In this document: one piece after another, positions 36,604 to 47,735 of the stretch
How positions within the stretch are numbered: position 1 is the stretch's first letter
Layout: the number at the start of each line of letters is the position of its first letter
DNA from: Krasilnikovozyma curviuscula
Taxonomy: Eukaryota; Basidiomycota; Tremellomycetes; Cystofilobasidiales; Mrakiaceae
Assembly: GCA_014825775.1 (NCBI GenBank)
Contig: MVAQ01000019.1
Span: 62,001 to 126,000 of the forward strand
Direction of reading: 5' to 3'
Length of the DNA: 64,000 bases
Notes under the pieces: model-generated
The model's database searches: none
What the model saw: only the letters and a program-made list of their open reading frames with translations
Told to the model about the DNA's origin: nothing
Translations under genes and position numbers: made by a program

Positions 36604-38626
36604 CTACATTCCAACGCTCTCCTTCCCATGCCTCATATAGAGCGCGTCATGAAACAGCAAAACAAAGTCGTCAGCGCAGTGCTGTGCCCATCGACGATGA
36701 CGCTTACCTGAGTGGTCAATGAACCAGAGACTCAATTTCTCAGAAGACTCTCTTTGAGTACTGTTTTCAGCAGGAACGTAGACAGATGCGATGGCTCCTC
36801 GCTTGAGGATTCGAACGGGACGGGGTGTTGATGCCAAAGAGTTTGGATCAAACTCAGGAAGCCGAACTGTGTACCTATCAGTAGACTCTGATTTAAGTTT
36901 GGACGGTGAAGCTCTCTCCGACGAAGGGAGTCTTGGTTTCAAAAAGGATTGTCAGAGAACGATTGAGGGCGACTCAAACGAAGATTACCACTTACTCAGA
37001 GGAGAAAGGCGAGAAGAAGCTAGAGAATCTGTTCCAGAAAGATTTACTGACATCTGATATTGCATGGAACGAGAAGGTGTCCCCCCCTCCATCGAGTTGT
37101 GAACGTGCAGATGTTGGGGAGGGTGGTGCACCCGCCTCTTCCTCTCCTCGCATAAAGGGGTGAGACTCCGGCATGGACTCATGGTGAGCTTCAGAATACT
37201 CCTGTCACACAACGAGCAGCTAAATAATGTGGCATAAAGTAGCTGAGAGTAGAAGAGATGATGAGCACTGACCTCAACGGGAGTGTTTTCAAAGAAGTGG
37301 AGCAGAACATGCTGTTTTCCGACCGCATCGTTTCTCATGTCCCCGCTTTTTTCTTCTTTGAATCGCACCGTACCACTTTCACTAGTTCTAGCATTCACTG
37401 TACTGTCTCTTTCCCTGGAAGTGTACCAGGTACCTTCGTATGTCGTCGAGTTCGCTGTTCCGTCATCCAGATATCTCCTCGCGTGACTCCGAGCGAGACT
37501 TCCTCCCAGCGCATTCCGAAGAGAAGATTTTCTAATGGTAGGCATTTCAGGTCCTAGGTCGTAACTCCTGAGTGTCTTTCCGCTGTTGCCCAGCCTGAGG
37601 TTGAAGAGCGTGCGGAGACTGACATCTGAAGGGCGCCTTTGGAGTGGTTGAAACACCGATGCGGGACGGATTTCGTTTTCAATCAAAGAGGTTGAACCTG
37701 GTTTGAAAAAAGTTAGAGAAGCGCGAGATTCGGAGATGGGTGCTGTTGGTGTGTTGTCGATAGTATTGGAGGCTTGCTCAGTTGAGGGCGAAAGTGGAGA
37801 TGGAGGAAGCGCAACGGAATCAGGAAAAAAGCTGGGAATTAGGTCCTCTTCATTGTTGTGTTGTGTAAGATAATAGGAGTAGGTGGAGAAAGTTCTAAAA
37901 GACATTTCTCTCGAGGAGCCGCATTCATTTTCATCAATTACCTCCTCCTCATGATGGATGGAGTCTTCTTCCTCTCCGCTCTCTGATCTTTCTAGGACAC
38001 CAACAACTTCTCCTGTTATCTCATTGACCAACACAATACTGTTCCGCCAACGCGGATCTGATAAGCCAACCTCCTGGATCTCTTCGTCCCAGTTGCCAGG
38101 CATTTCTCGTTCTTCACTGCTACAAGCTGATTCAAATCCATTACTCATTCTGTTTCCACTTTCAGAAAGTAGGTGGAAAGAAGAGGCGTTGGAATGGGCG
38201 TAAAACGGATTGAACTGCTTTTGAGTTGGTGGGGCAAGAGAATGTTCTTCATTATTGGTACCATTGCTGCTGATGAAGCCAAATGCCGACTTCAGCTTTG
38301 AGGAATCGTTCAAAGTAAGCCTAAAAAAAATTAGAAGTCGTCACAGAGTGTTCTTCAAATTGACATTTGTTGACAATTTCAATCACTCACGGTTCAACGC
38401 TGATTTCCCAAAGCCCATCACATTTTACTTTTCCCTGGCTCTCATCTATCTCTATGTCCATTCCATGCTGTATTGTGGTTACCAGAGCTTCATTGACCAG
38501 GATCCGGACTTCGTCAGGGGTTGAGTCAATAGTGAGGTTACCAACTTTAGTTGTTGTGATCCACCCGTCGAACAAAGTGATAGCAGCCTGCGGGTGCTTG
38601 AAACATTGAACCATTGTAGATACCAC
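36604..38626 (-). CDS. Hypothetical protein with Ser-rich middle and conserved-looking ends
   Basis: Exon 1 (from Met 38626, or Met 38614 giving MVQCFKHPQAAITLF) encodes a compact folded-looking segment: LFDGWITTTKVGNLTIDST and VRILVNEALVTTIQHGMD. An intron at about 38390-38320 joins VEP to LTLNDSSKLKSAFGFIS. The long middle exon (to about 37245) is acidic and Ser/Pro-rich, with PWREF-free, low-complexity sequence and one ordered patch (IVLVNEITGEVVGVL). Further exons carry ESMPESHPFMRG and SKSFWNRFSSFFSPF. A C-terminal part has RYTVRLPEFDPNSLAS, VRILKRGAIASVYVP and LSLWFIDHSG. I do not recognise the family. The 3' exon structure near 36720-36640 is unresolved (GTAAGC after HSG could be a donor). 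Confidence 0.6.
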
Positions 38627-40538
38627 TAGACAATAGAAGATGTTAATGGAGAAACTTTGGCAGTGAGGGTCAGAGGAGATATAACAGGCAGCCTTAAAAG
38701 CAGCGCAATGTTAACACACACCCCTGAGACACCTTCCCCCTATTCCATGGCGCTTCGGAGAAAAGATAGATTGGAAAGACTCTCTTCTAGTAGAAGGAAA
38801 ACTCTAAAGCTGAAAATTCCTACCCAACAGGAAATCGAAGGTACATCGTAGCGATTGTTTTGATTTTTGCCCGCAGGTGGCCTTATCACAGCAACAGGTC
38901 CGAAACTGCCTCACCGATGCAAGAACCTCCGAGAATTAAGGGCCAATAAGTGAATTACCGAAATTCCAAGATATCTAATACAAAACTGATAAAAATCGCT
39001 CGATCGCAGTTCATCATCTTCGCAAACTGAACTTAAGCTCGAGCTTGTGTTTCAAGAAGAGTGACATTTTCTTAGCAAGCGACGGTACCAGCTGGCCCTT
39101 TCCTTTTCCCTCTAACTACAATCTCCTCCAAAGTCAGCTACAGATCCAACACATCGGCAGTCGTATCCAATCCAACGTCTGAAGTCTTCTCTGCTGAAAC
39201 TTGTACTCATCACCCTGCGTTCCAATTCTGGCTCATTTCAAGGATTCGTACCAAAATCCTGAAGACTCAAACAGAACTGTAAGTACGACCAATCTTGCTC
39301 AGGTTTGAGACGTTTGGCAACCTAGAATGCATCGACAGATGGAATAGAAGTTCGAAGGTGGCACTGGGCCAAATGGGATCGTTGGACAGCTCGTTGGAAA
39401 GGTTGGTGGTTTCAGAACGAACCTCAACAGGGTTGAATAGATGAAAAAATATAACATGAGGACTTTAGTGTTGAAATGGGAGGGTGTGCAAAGCTGTTTC
39501 TGAAAGCTGCCTCTAGTTCGAGTGGCTGGTATTGAGCTCTATTCTCCCCTCTGCCAGGTAACGGTCCTCGTCACACCTTTTGCTGCCAAACAGAGGTCCT
39601 CAACCAGGGTCAGGTCATTCATACTCTGTGCTAGAGTGTATAAAAAAGGTGAGATAGTTCAAAGTTGAGGTGGCCGGATTCTTGTCACGCCAGCCATCAG
39701 TCCATGACAGAATGTGCTATCTGACATAGCTCAGAGACGCGAATAAATTGCTTGCTTGGTGGAACGAAGGAGGTTTTTTTTATTTAGTCTTGGATTCAGT
39801 TACGGCTCTGACGATGAGTCACTCAGATAAAGTGAGGTCGATGCGTAAGATTCATCGAGAGGGGGCGAGCGCGCGCGAACGCGACCTGAGCTGAGAGTTT
39901 GTCTCAGGTCGGCAGGATTGGGGTGGCTGCTATAATGAAATCCTGTCTGTGATTTCCCGATGATCGAACGTGTCTTGGAGGTAATCTTTTTCTCCAGCTT
40001 TCAGCCACGTCATTTAAGAAAGACTCTTCATTCAGATTTGCCCTGGAGAGAGGACTGGTCTGTCGCGATTCAACAGGTGGTGATTGTTCTCGCGACGAAA
40101 TGGAGAAGGAAGCTTTCAGGCATGTTATGACCGATAAAAGCTGTGATTTTCAGCAACTCTCATTTGAGGGAGTGTATTATCCGTTTTGTGACTGTGACGC
40201 TAGCAGCTGACAACGAGGGCAGCGATCAGATCTGTCGTCCAAGTACAAGCGTCCTTCTATTCACTGTGAAACATCACATTCATTCTTGATTTCTGGTGAT
40301 GAATTGCCATCTCGGCCATCTTACCACTACTGAGCTATGTATCAAACTTTTCGATTAGATTTGGGACTTTGACTTCGCCACTACGTCGCCGTAACGCAAT
40401 CAAACATCTCCCTCGGCAGCGTTAATTCTAGCAGACGTTAGACTGCAGTTTCGGTGTCATTGGCGTGCAGCGAGCTATAGCTAGGTTGTGCGCTTTCGAG
40501 AGGGAGTCAACACTGGCCGCTTCGTTGGCAGGAAGTCT

Positions 40539-40544
40539 ACGCGT
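40539..40544. promoter_or_regulatory. MCB-like element (ACGCGT)
   Basis: An exact MluI-cell-cycle-box palindrome about 1.0 kb upstream of the cyclin start. In yeasts MBF binds this element to drive G1/S genes. The match is direct; function is inferred from the neighbour. Confidence 0.35.
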
Positions 40545-40951
40545 TGCAAATAGATCAGAGCGGTGCTGTCGACAGGGAGCGACGGTAAGTAGCCTTGTCT
40601 CCAGATGCTTTCATTTGTTGCCATTCAATAGTTGGACCACTCCCATGTTCACGGTCACCAACTGTTGACGGAAGCAACAAATGCGCTTTGTCGCGACTTT
40701 ATTTTGTTGGCTTTTGAATTGAACGCTAGACTAGAACCAGCCAGCGTCATTTCACGATGACGCCATTACTGCTTAGCCCCAGAATAATGCGAAGGTTATC
40801 GTTTGGGTGGCCGAGATCTTTTGTGGCGCGTTCGGTGCTTTTCTCCCATTGGTGTGTGCACATCGAAGAATCGGCTGTAAAGAAGCGCGTTCCTGCTAGC
40901 AAAGGAGACACCGGTGTAAAATCACTTTGACTTCGGACCTTTCTTCGCGCG

Positions 40952-40959
40952 TTTTCGTG
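40952..40959 (-). promoter_or_regulatory. SCB-like element (CACGAAAA), next to a CGCGCG run
   Basis: On the minus strand the sequence reads CACGAAAACGCG, an SBF-type Swi4/Swi6 box merging into an MCB core, about 0.6 kb upstream of the cyclin start. Sequence match is exact; occupancy is inferred. Confidence 0.4.
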
Positions 40960-41265
40960 TGTGTGCCGTGTCGATCTTGCGTGAGGGCTCTCCACCAGCT
41001 CCCCAAACCTTGTCGAATTTATCGTCCCTCGCGTACACTGCTACCAGGGTCGTAACGAAGTGTGTCGTGACCTTCATATATCTCAACTTTCTTCATTACC
41101 TTTCACATTCCTTTTCGACTCCCACTATCTTAACTTGTCCTTTTGTGTCCTCTCGTTCTCCTCATCACCTCTCCCTTCCGTTCTTTTCTTTCTGTTTACA
41201 ATTTGGTAAGAGCGCCTTCCTTCAGGTTTTCTCTTTTCGCTCAATCCCTTTGCCAACAGAGTGGA

Positions 41266-41382
41266 ATGGCTGAGACCCTTCTCCTCAACTGTCATAGCAG
41301 TTCTCTGACAACTCTCCAACGACCTGGAAATCTCATTACTTCCGGTCAACATTCGACCCACGTCTGGGACCACTCTCGTTAA
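41266..41382 (+). other. Upstream ORF in the cyclin leader (38 codons)
   Basis: ATG at 41266 opens a 38-residue frame (MAETLLLNCHSSSLTTLQ...) ending in TAA, 168 bp before the cyclin ATG and just after the pyrimidine-rich stretch. If the transcript starts upstream, this uORF would lower cyclin translation. Whether it is in the mRNA is not shown. Confidence 0.35.
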
Positions 41383-41550
41383 TAACTGATTCAGCAGTTT
41401 CTCTCGTAAAAACTAAACCTCACTACCTTTCAAAGTGGAAGCCTGCAATATCATTATAGCCCTACAGACCGCAATTGATCCTTACTGGTAGCCTCCACAA
41501 CGAAAATCCAACCTGTCACCCTAAATCACGCCGCCTCTATTTTTTCGACG

Positions 41551-43210
41551 ATGCCTGCAGCACCCAAGCAACGAGATGCTTCTTCACCAACTAAACAAAT
41601 TGGACGAGCATCTTCCTCTGGTGTGATCAGTGAGGCCAAGAGGAGGAGAGAGGAGAAGGTTAGGAAATTAGCATTACGACGTGCCGGACGAGAACCAACA
41701 GAATTCAGGATGCTTTTTGAAGATGAATACAGGCACGAAGTCACGCAGTACATGCACGAAATGGAGGTCAGTATCTACGTGTGTTATTGGGAGTCATCGC
41801 GCGTGAAGTATTGATCCCTTCCGTTGATTTTTTTTCCAGGAGCGAACTCGCTCGTCAATAGAGCTCATGGAAATGCAACCAGAACTCAAGTGGTACATGC
41901 GACCGTTCCTCGTCGACTTCCTCATTGAGATCCACCAGCAGTTTCGTCTTCGTCCAGAAGTCCTCTACCTATCCATGAACATCGTTGATCGATACGTCTC
42001 GAAGCGTGTCGTGTATAAGAAACATTACCAGCTGGTGGGGTGTGCAGCCCTTTGGATAGCGGCCAAGTTCGAGGTGAGAGAGACTTTAAGCTTGAGTGCT
42101 TTGTATCTATGACTGACTTCAGCCCTTGTTTTGCTGGCTTGGTTAACAGGACGCCAAAGATCGCGTGCCAACCGTGGAGCAGCTGGGAGAAATGTGTTGT
42201 CGCGCGTATGACGAGTCAGCGTTTCTGCAAATGGAGGGACATGTTCTATCTACGATTGGCTGGATCATTGGTCACCCAACGGCAGAATCTTGGCTGAGGT
42301 TGGCTTGCATGGGTACTTCCGTTGAGGATGCAGAGACGCAGCATGTGGCGCGTTTCATTATGGAAATCTCTCTCTTCCACAAAGAGTTCGTCTCCTACCT
42401 CCCATCTACGATTGCCGCAGGTGCACTGCTACTGTCTAGGTATCTCCTGAACAAACCGCGTCGGGTGAGTACTCGTTCCTCCTTGTGTTGTCTTGCTACG
42501 GGCGATCTGTGTTTCAGGTTCTGGGACTAACAAGATAACGCGTTCTTCAGGCTTCACTATCGCTGAATGACCCTGCGGTACAGGTTGCTTTCGCCCTGGA
42601 TGCTATCTTGGGTGAACATCTCGAAAATGTCTCAGAGATTGCCATCGCTAAATACTCCCACCACTATTACAACCGATCTTCAACATTCGTCCGCGAAGAA
42701 TATCTCAAAGGGCGTCGGTTCGAGCTCTACGTCCCACCACCTGATGTCATCACGCCTATTCGTACCAGCTTCGCCCCCAGTCTCTTCCCATCGTGGACAA
42801 CTGGTTTACACGCGTCGTCCAGCTCACCAGTCTCATCCAGCCCTCATCGTACCTTCAGCAGCTCATCCACATCGTCTGACGCTGGAGAAGAACAGATGCC
42901 TGTCACGCCAGTCACTCCTGTGTGGCATACCATTCCTGATCCATTCTCGTCTGCCTCAGTCCATAAAGAGAACCGGCCGTACCACCAAGTTCGATATGGC
43001 TCTGGACCGGTGGCCGTGGGAGGAAAAGGTGTCAACTTAGGCAATGAACATGTGCCTATGGATGTGACAATGCATGGTGGACAAGGATACGTCGTGCAGG
43101 AACCTCGAGCGGCGCTCGGAAATCTCAACGAAATCGCTACGTCGTTCCATAACAACCAAGTGCCATCATCGCAGACATACACCTCTCTCAAACGCAGATT
43201 CAGTGGCTGA
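41551..43210 (+). CDS. CLN1: G1/S cyclin (Cln-type)
   Basis: The start MPAAPKQRDASSPTKQIGRA is followed by a basic stretch and the cyclin N-terminal box: FEDEYRHEVTQYMHEME, ELKWYMRPFLVDFLIEIHQQFRL (the MR-x-L-x-DW-like segment, here MRPFLVDFL), EVLYLSMNIVDRYVSKR and YQLVGCAALWIAAKFE. The second cyclin fold has TIGWIIGHPTAESWLRLA, FIMEISLFHKEFVSYLPS and IAAGALLLSRYLL. Three introns (about 41768-41838, 42073-42149 and 42463-42550) are clear. The C-terminal ~170 residues are Ser/Thr/Pro-rich with several TP/SP sites, as in unstable G1 cyclins. It should activate Cdc28/Cdk1 at Start. Paralogy with B-type cyclins is less likely because of the fold sequence and tail; the symbol follows the basidiomycete Cln1 usage. 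Confidence 0.85.
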
Positions 43211-44064
43211 ATCAACCCTGATCATCTCATGGTTCAACAACTTGTACTGGCATCTCTTCTCGTCTTCCAAGCATCTATCAACTGGTTTTCCTCAATGTCG
43301 CAAACGCATCGATGTCCATACTACCACGCCTCAAAAGTTCACGTCTTCTCTCACTGCATAGAGCTCACTCACGCCATTTCCACTTTCTCATATATAATCA
43401 TGTCATGTCTGTCGTCTCGTCTGTCGTCACGTTCCTTACCATTGTGTTTTACAACTATTCCCCATGTCGTCGCTCGAGGCTGTCCAACGATCACGGCCCT
43501 ATTATACCTGCTTGTGATACTAGCTCATTTCAATCTTATGGTTAATTCTATTGCAAGAGGTGCTGAAGGATGATTCACGTGAGCAACTTAAGAGCGATCG
43601 GCGCGAATGGATGTTTTCTCTTTTTTATTTAGCATGTATTTGTCGAACGGGTTCCTATCAAACGAATTAATACAATGGGATTTTACCTTACATCGAGGTT
43701 CTTGAAACGTGGCATAAGGCAGGTCCGGTTCCTAGTAGTGATTAGTGGGGTAGGACCAATGTTCCACAGATACAAGCTGTATCGGTTGCCGAAGAAGAAG
43801 TCAAGATCTAATGTTATTGAAAAGAACATCGCTTTCTCCGGTTATGTACTTTCTTCTTGGTTTGTTTGGTAGGGTTTTTGACAAAGACACCTAGAGAAAA
43901 CCAAATCGAGTGGCATAGTAGAAGTATACTTGAGGTACGCATGATATATATGCTCTGCTATACATTCCAGATGATTATGTTGAAAGTGATGAGAGAGATT
44001 GAGTGGGTCGTGCGGCTCAGGTCCATCTTTCGAAGTTAAGGCTGCGCGGGTGCGGCGTGGAGAG
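43211..44064. other. Intergenic: cyclin 3' region
   Basis: 854 bp downstream of the cyclin. Contains T-rich 3' UTR-like sequence. Open frames here (for example 43229-43573) lack homology. Repeat copy B follows. Confidence 0.4.
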
Positions 44065-44940
44065 CTGTTGTTTTACTTCGATTTGCAGTCTACAAAGTGG
44101 TAGCGATGAAAAAACCGAGCCAACATCCTGTGAAACAGAGTAGAACGAGAAGTGTGGACTACATGCCCAGCCGTCACAGCCTGCACGTTCCGTGATGTGG
44201 TACACTGCAACATTGACAATTATTGTTCTTAGTATTTTTTGTTCAGTTTTTATACAGTGATCCATCTTTCACAGCGGGGATTTGGTGTAGTTGGTTATCA
44301 CACACCCTTAGCATTAATTCAAACACTTACCTTGAAAGCGTTTGGGTGAGGCCGTGAGTTCGATTCTTACAATCTCCAATCTTTTTGCGAAGTTATTTTT
44401 TGTTTTGTATCTATATTTTATATTTTATTCTATTTTATATCATAATCATGACTATCATTTTTTGCTTCCAATACCTAGCTGTAAGCTTCTAGTCTGTTGT
44501 TCCTTCTTTTGACTGAAGTTATACGGCACAAAATGCGGTCTACGACAACGCACACTCAGCTTGTCGCTTATTCGACCCCTCATCTTTTGTTTAGGGTATT
44601 GTAAACCGTCTTTTTCCCGTACTTGAGAGCGATGGGACAGGTGCAGCAGTCGACCAACAACATAATTCGTTCATTCGTCGGAGTGTGATGCTTCTACTCC
44701 GGTTATTGTTCTGCTTTCTCCAGGTTCGAGTCGACACCCCCATCCATCTGAAATCTACTCAGCTCGTTACTCGCCTCTTCAAAGTTCTTGATGACGGCGA
44801 ATGCCTCTTCGTTGTCATCAGGATGCCAGTCGACTGCCTTGCTCGATGTGACGGAGTTGTTTTGACGATGACCTTGTTTTTGTGATGGAAATATCTCCCT
44901 GCCGCTTTTCTCAGGGCGCTTCTCTCTTGGATTAATGCAA
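44065..44940 (+). repeat. Repeat copy B of the inverted ~0.87-kb repeat carrying tRNA-Ala
   Basis: Aligns in inverse orientation with 4831-5690. The order of shared blocks is upstream flank, tRNA-Ala, A/T-rich spacer and former coding block. Divergence is spread over the flanks, while the mature tRNA is identical in both copies. Confidence 0.85.
44276..44377 (+). tRNA. tRNA-Ala (anticodon AGC), with 29-nt intron
   Basis: Same cloverleaf as the gene at 5378-5479: acceptor stem with G3-U70, D arm GTGTAGTTGGTTATCAC, anticodon loop TTAGCA before the intron, T arm GTGAG-TTCGATT-CTTAC, A discriminator and downstream TTTTT. The mature 73 nt are identical to the other copy. Only two bases differ, both in the 29-nt intron (TTAGC to TTACC, GAACG to GAAAG). 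Confidence 0.9.
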
Positions 44941-45011
44941 AGGCTAAAGATAAGGATGTTGGTGTATATCGCACATATGTCTGCTAATAGCCACAGTTGG
45001 CCGACAACCAA
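44703..45011 (-). other. Open reading frame in repeat copy B, possible gene remnant
   Basis: 102-codon frame on the strand opposite to the tRNA, ending KAEQ and TAA. The part inside the repeat has a protein-like core (AVDWHPDDNEEAFAVIKNFE, then NELSRFQMD). The same frame in copy A keeps AVDWHPDDN but is broken after KNFKESE by a one-base insertion and stop codons. The product is not recognised. It could be the 3' end of a duplicated gene, or chance. Confidence 0.3.
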
Positions 45012-45688
45012 TGATACTAGAAAGCGTAACGTGTACCTCTATGCTTTACGAATGGGTCTTTCTATTAATCTCTCCTGTTTGATCCAATACAGGGAGGTGA
45101 ATAAAGAAATCCATCGGCATCCAATATCAGCTTTCTTGAATCAGAGATTCTCCATTGTTTGAGATCCGACGGCCATTGAATTGCGATATCTTTCTGAAGC
45201 CGTGTCCAAACCCCAAATTGTCGGAAATTGCAACGAGAACGCTCTAAATTAATTGCAAACTTCAATTGATGGTCTCATTAACCTCGTCTACACTACGGTG
45301 CCTGTCTCGTTGCGACGGTAAGTGGCGGCGCAGCCTTCGGGGCAGCTTCGCGACACCGGCAGTTGCATTATTTCGCTCTCGACGACATCAATCAGCTCAT
45401 TTGTTTTGCACACTTCTAGTACGTAACTTCGCACTGGATGCCAGTTGAAGCGCTTGCTCTTGCTTTAGCTGTACAGGCGAAAGTTAGCAGGCATCCCACG
45501 GTTCCTTCAATTAGACGCCGACTTGCGTACTCTTACTGATATAAGTTCTATTTTGCTGCTCTTTGTAGTTCAGGAATCCTCCCGGGTCATCAGAAATATA
45601 TTACTGACTTCAATCTAGAACAGCCCCATCAGTTTTCTCTCTCTGTGAACTACTTTTCAACGCAAGGGAAAAAAAAGCACGATTCATC
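44941..45688. other. Intergenic: upstream region of the mitochondrial carrier
   Basis: 748 bp between repeat copy B and the carrier start. No gene was called; it presumably contains the carrier promoter. Confidence 0.4.
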
Positions 45689-47533
45689 ATGGCTGCTGTT
45701 CCCTCAATCTCAACAGCCGAGTCTTTCATGGTCGGTGGTGTTGCTGCTTGTACTGCTGTAACATTCTGTGAGTCTACTGATACGAGGGATCCTATCTGTT
45801 CCAAAAGGCTGGTGTCCGAAATGGTGCCAATGAGAACTGACACATTGCTTACTGGTTTGTCTCGTTTTTTACAAACAGCAAACATACCAGAAGTGTGCAA
45901 GACTCGAATGCAGCTTCAGGGAGAACTTTCAAAAACATCAGTCAATGCCCCAAAGGTCTACAACAATGTCCTTGACGTCGCTGTGAAAACCTGGAGGAAC
46001 GAAGGTATTAGAGGTCTCCAGAGAGGTCTTGGAACGGCTGTAAGTCTCATCTTATCACGAATGCAATGTTGGTTAGCTTCCTGGAGCTTGAGCTGCTCGG
46101 GTATCTCTAAGTCACGCAGGGGTTGAGAATAATGACTAACTCACAACAATATAAATATTTAATTCTTCTATGTCGCTTCTTTTCACAGTATATTTACCAA
46201 GTGAGTAACCTTTGGAATTCATCATGAACCTTAAAATGGGCTGACGCGGTCTTGGTATGTCTCTAGATCTTGCTGAACGGATCGCGGTTGGGATTCTACG
46301 AACCCATTCGAACGTCAATCAACAAAGTGTTGGGCAAATCTGCAAAGGAACAGTTCTTCCCAGCAGCTGTTGGTGCTGGAGTGGCTAGTGGATGTATCGG
46401 AGGTGATTCTCTTCACTTTGAACTGTCTTTGCGAACAAGAATGCTAAATGCTAACGAGGCCGATTGCAAATAGCTTCCTTGGGCAACCCTCTCTTCTTGG
46501 TGAAGGCGCGAATGCAAGCGTATTCCCCTGCTCTCCCTGTTGGAACTCAGCACCACTACAAGAATGGACTTGACGCTCTCTCTCAGATCTTCAAAGCGGA
46601 GGGCTTTAGAGGGATGCTCAGAGGTATCGATGCTGCTGTCCTGAGAACTGGTATGGGTAGTAGTGTGAGTATTTCGCCTTTCAATACAACAGTCCGTCTT
46701 CAATTGCCAAAATTACAATTCTGTGTGCTCGACAGGTGCAACTGCCATCATACTTCTTCACCAAGAACTTCCTTGTCAACAATAACTACCTCCCTGCTAC
46801 AAGTCCATTGACCTACTTGGCTAGCTCCACTGTTTCTGGAATCTGTGTTGTGAGTCTCAAGTAATATCAAACTCTGCGTTGTAGCTTTATTGACCTGTTG
46901 CGTTTCTTTGTAGTGTGTATGTCCCAACCAAACGTAGCGTTGATTCAGGGGATTCCTCATTCTGACATTTCATTTCCATTTCCTACAAAAGATCGTTATG
47001 CAACCAGCTGACACTGCCCTGACAAGAGTTTACAACCGTGCGTTCCCGTTCTCTCCTCCTAGCACGAGCATCTGACCTTGCCTTGTTTAAATACTTTCAG
47101 AACCAACCGAAATTCTTCCAAATGGGCGTACGCGTGGCCTCCTCTACAAGAACCCAATAGACTGCATGTGGAAGACTGTAAAGAGCGAAGGGTTCTTTGG
47201 GCTGTATAAGGGTTCGACCGCTCATTTTGTAAGCGCCTCTTGACATTATCAAGTCAGGTGCAAATAACGGACGACTGATCTTTGATTTACAGTTGCGTAT
47301 TGCTCCTCATACTGTCATTACTCTTGGTAAGTGCTGACTTATTCGAATCAAAGCGTTGCTGGTATACTGACTTATTTTGCACTGACGCGATTTAGTCGCA
47401 AACGAGGTAAGGATGCCACTGCTTCCATACCGCCTTCCTAGCCGTTCACCAATATTTCCGTTTTCTGCTCTAGCTCTTCATGGAACAATACATCAACTGG
47501 AAAAAGGGAAGAATGGCTCCCGAATCCATCTAG
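45689..47533 (+). CDS. OAC1: Mitochondrial carrier, oxaloacetate carrier type (Oac1)
   Basis: The start MAAVPSISTAESFMVGGVAACTA begins the first carrier helix. Exons then read VCKTRMQLQGEL, YNNVLDVAVKTWRNEGIRGLQRGLGTA, a 12-nt exon YIYQ, ILLNGSRLGFYEPIRTSINK, FFPAAVGAGVASGCIGASLGNPLFLVKARMQAYSP, KAEGFRGMLRGIDAAVLRTG, then MQPADTALTRVYNQPTE, YKNPIDCMWKTVKSEGFFGLYKGS and the end RMAPESI with TAG at 47531-47533. The three-fold carrier signature is visible, P-x-D/E-x-x-[KR] at the ends of odd helices. LNGSRLGFYEP and LTRVYNQ are typical of Oac1/SLC25A34-35, which move oxaloacetate, sulfate and thiosulfate across the inner membrane. At least ten introns, three flanking microexons. Confidence 0.9.
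46189..46200 (+). other. OAC1: 12-nt microexon of the mitochondrial carrier (YIYQ)
   Basis: TATATTTACCAA lies between TTTTCACAG and GTGAGTAACC. Its four codons supply YIYQ between GLGTA and ILLNGSRLGFYEP. That is the residue run expected at this place in the Oac1 family, so inclusion is well supported. Confidence 0.8.
46914..46916 (+). other. OAC1: Putative 3-nt microexon of the mitochondrial carrier (one Cys codon)
   Basis: TGT between TTTCTTTGTAG and GTATGTCC. The two flanking introns would be 46850-46913 and 46917-46991. Including the codon gives GICVCIVMQPAD, with the spacing seen in relatives; skipping it (one intron 46850-46991) keeps the frame but makes the helix one residue short. 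Confidence 0.5.
47396..47406 (+). other. OAC1: 11-nt microexon of the mitochondrial carrier
   Basis: TCGCAAACGAG lies between GCGATTTAG and GTAAGGATG. Joined to the flanking exons it gives ITLVANELFMEQ in frame. The preceding exon ends at 47326 and the next starts at 47474. Skipping 11 nt would break the frame. Confidence 0.8.
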
Positions 47534-47735
47534 ACCTGTTTATTTTCGAAGACAACGGCGAGGAAGAAGTAAAAATCAGCTTGTCGAAAGCTCACTACTT
47601 AGAGGTTGTAATTTTTTGTGATGATATTCTAGACAATCCAAAACTTCAAAGTTGACCAGCGCTAGTAGTGGCGCACATGCTACAGCTCAGATTCAAAATC
47701 GAAATTTCGGTTCACTGGCAACCAAAACAGTCGCA

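Larger units (their letters stand above)
38627..41550. promoter_or_regulatory. Long upstream region of the G1 cyclin (2.9 kb, divergent)
   Basis: This gene-free stretch lies between two divergent starts. It holds a perfect MCB-like ACGCGT (40539-40544), an SCB-like site (40952-40959), a CpG-rich patch (39861-39885) and a strongly pyrimidine-rich stretch on the plus strand (about 41080-41245), typical of sequence just upstream of or within a fungal leader. A short uORF is at 41266-41382. Short open frames (for example 38657-38851 and 40465-40668) have no family signature. A non-coding RNA cannot be excluded. Confidence 0.5.
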
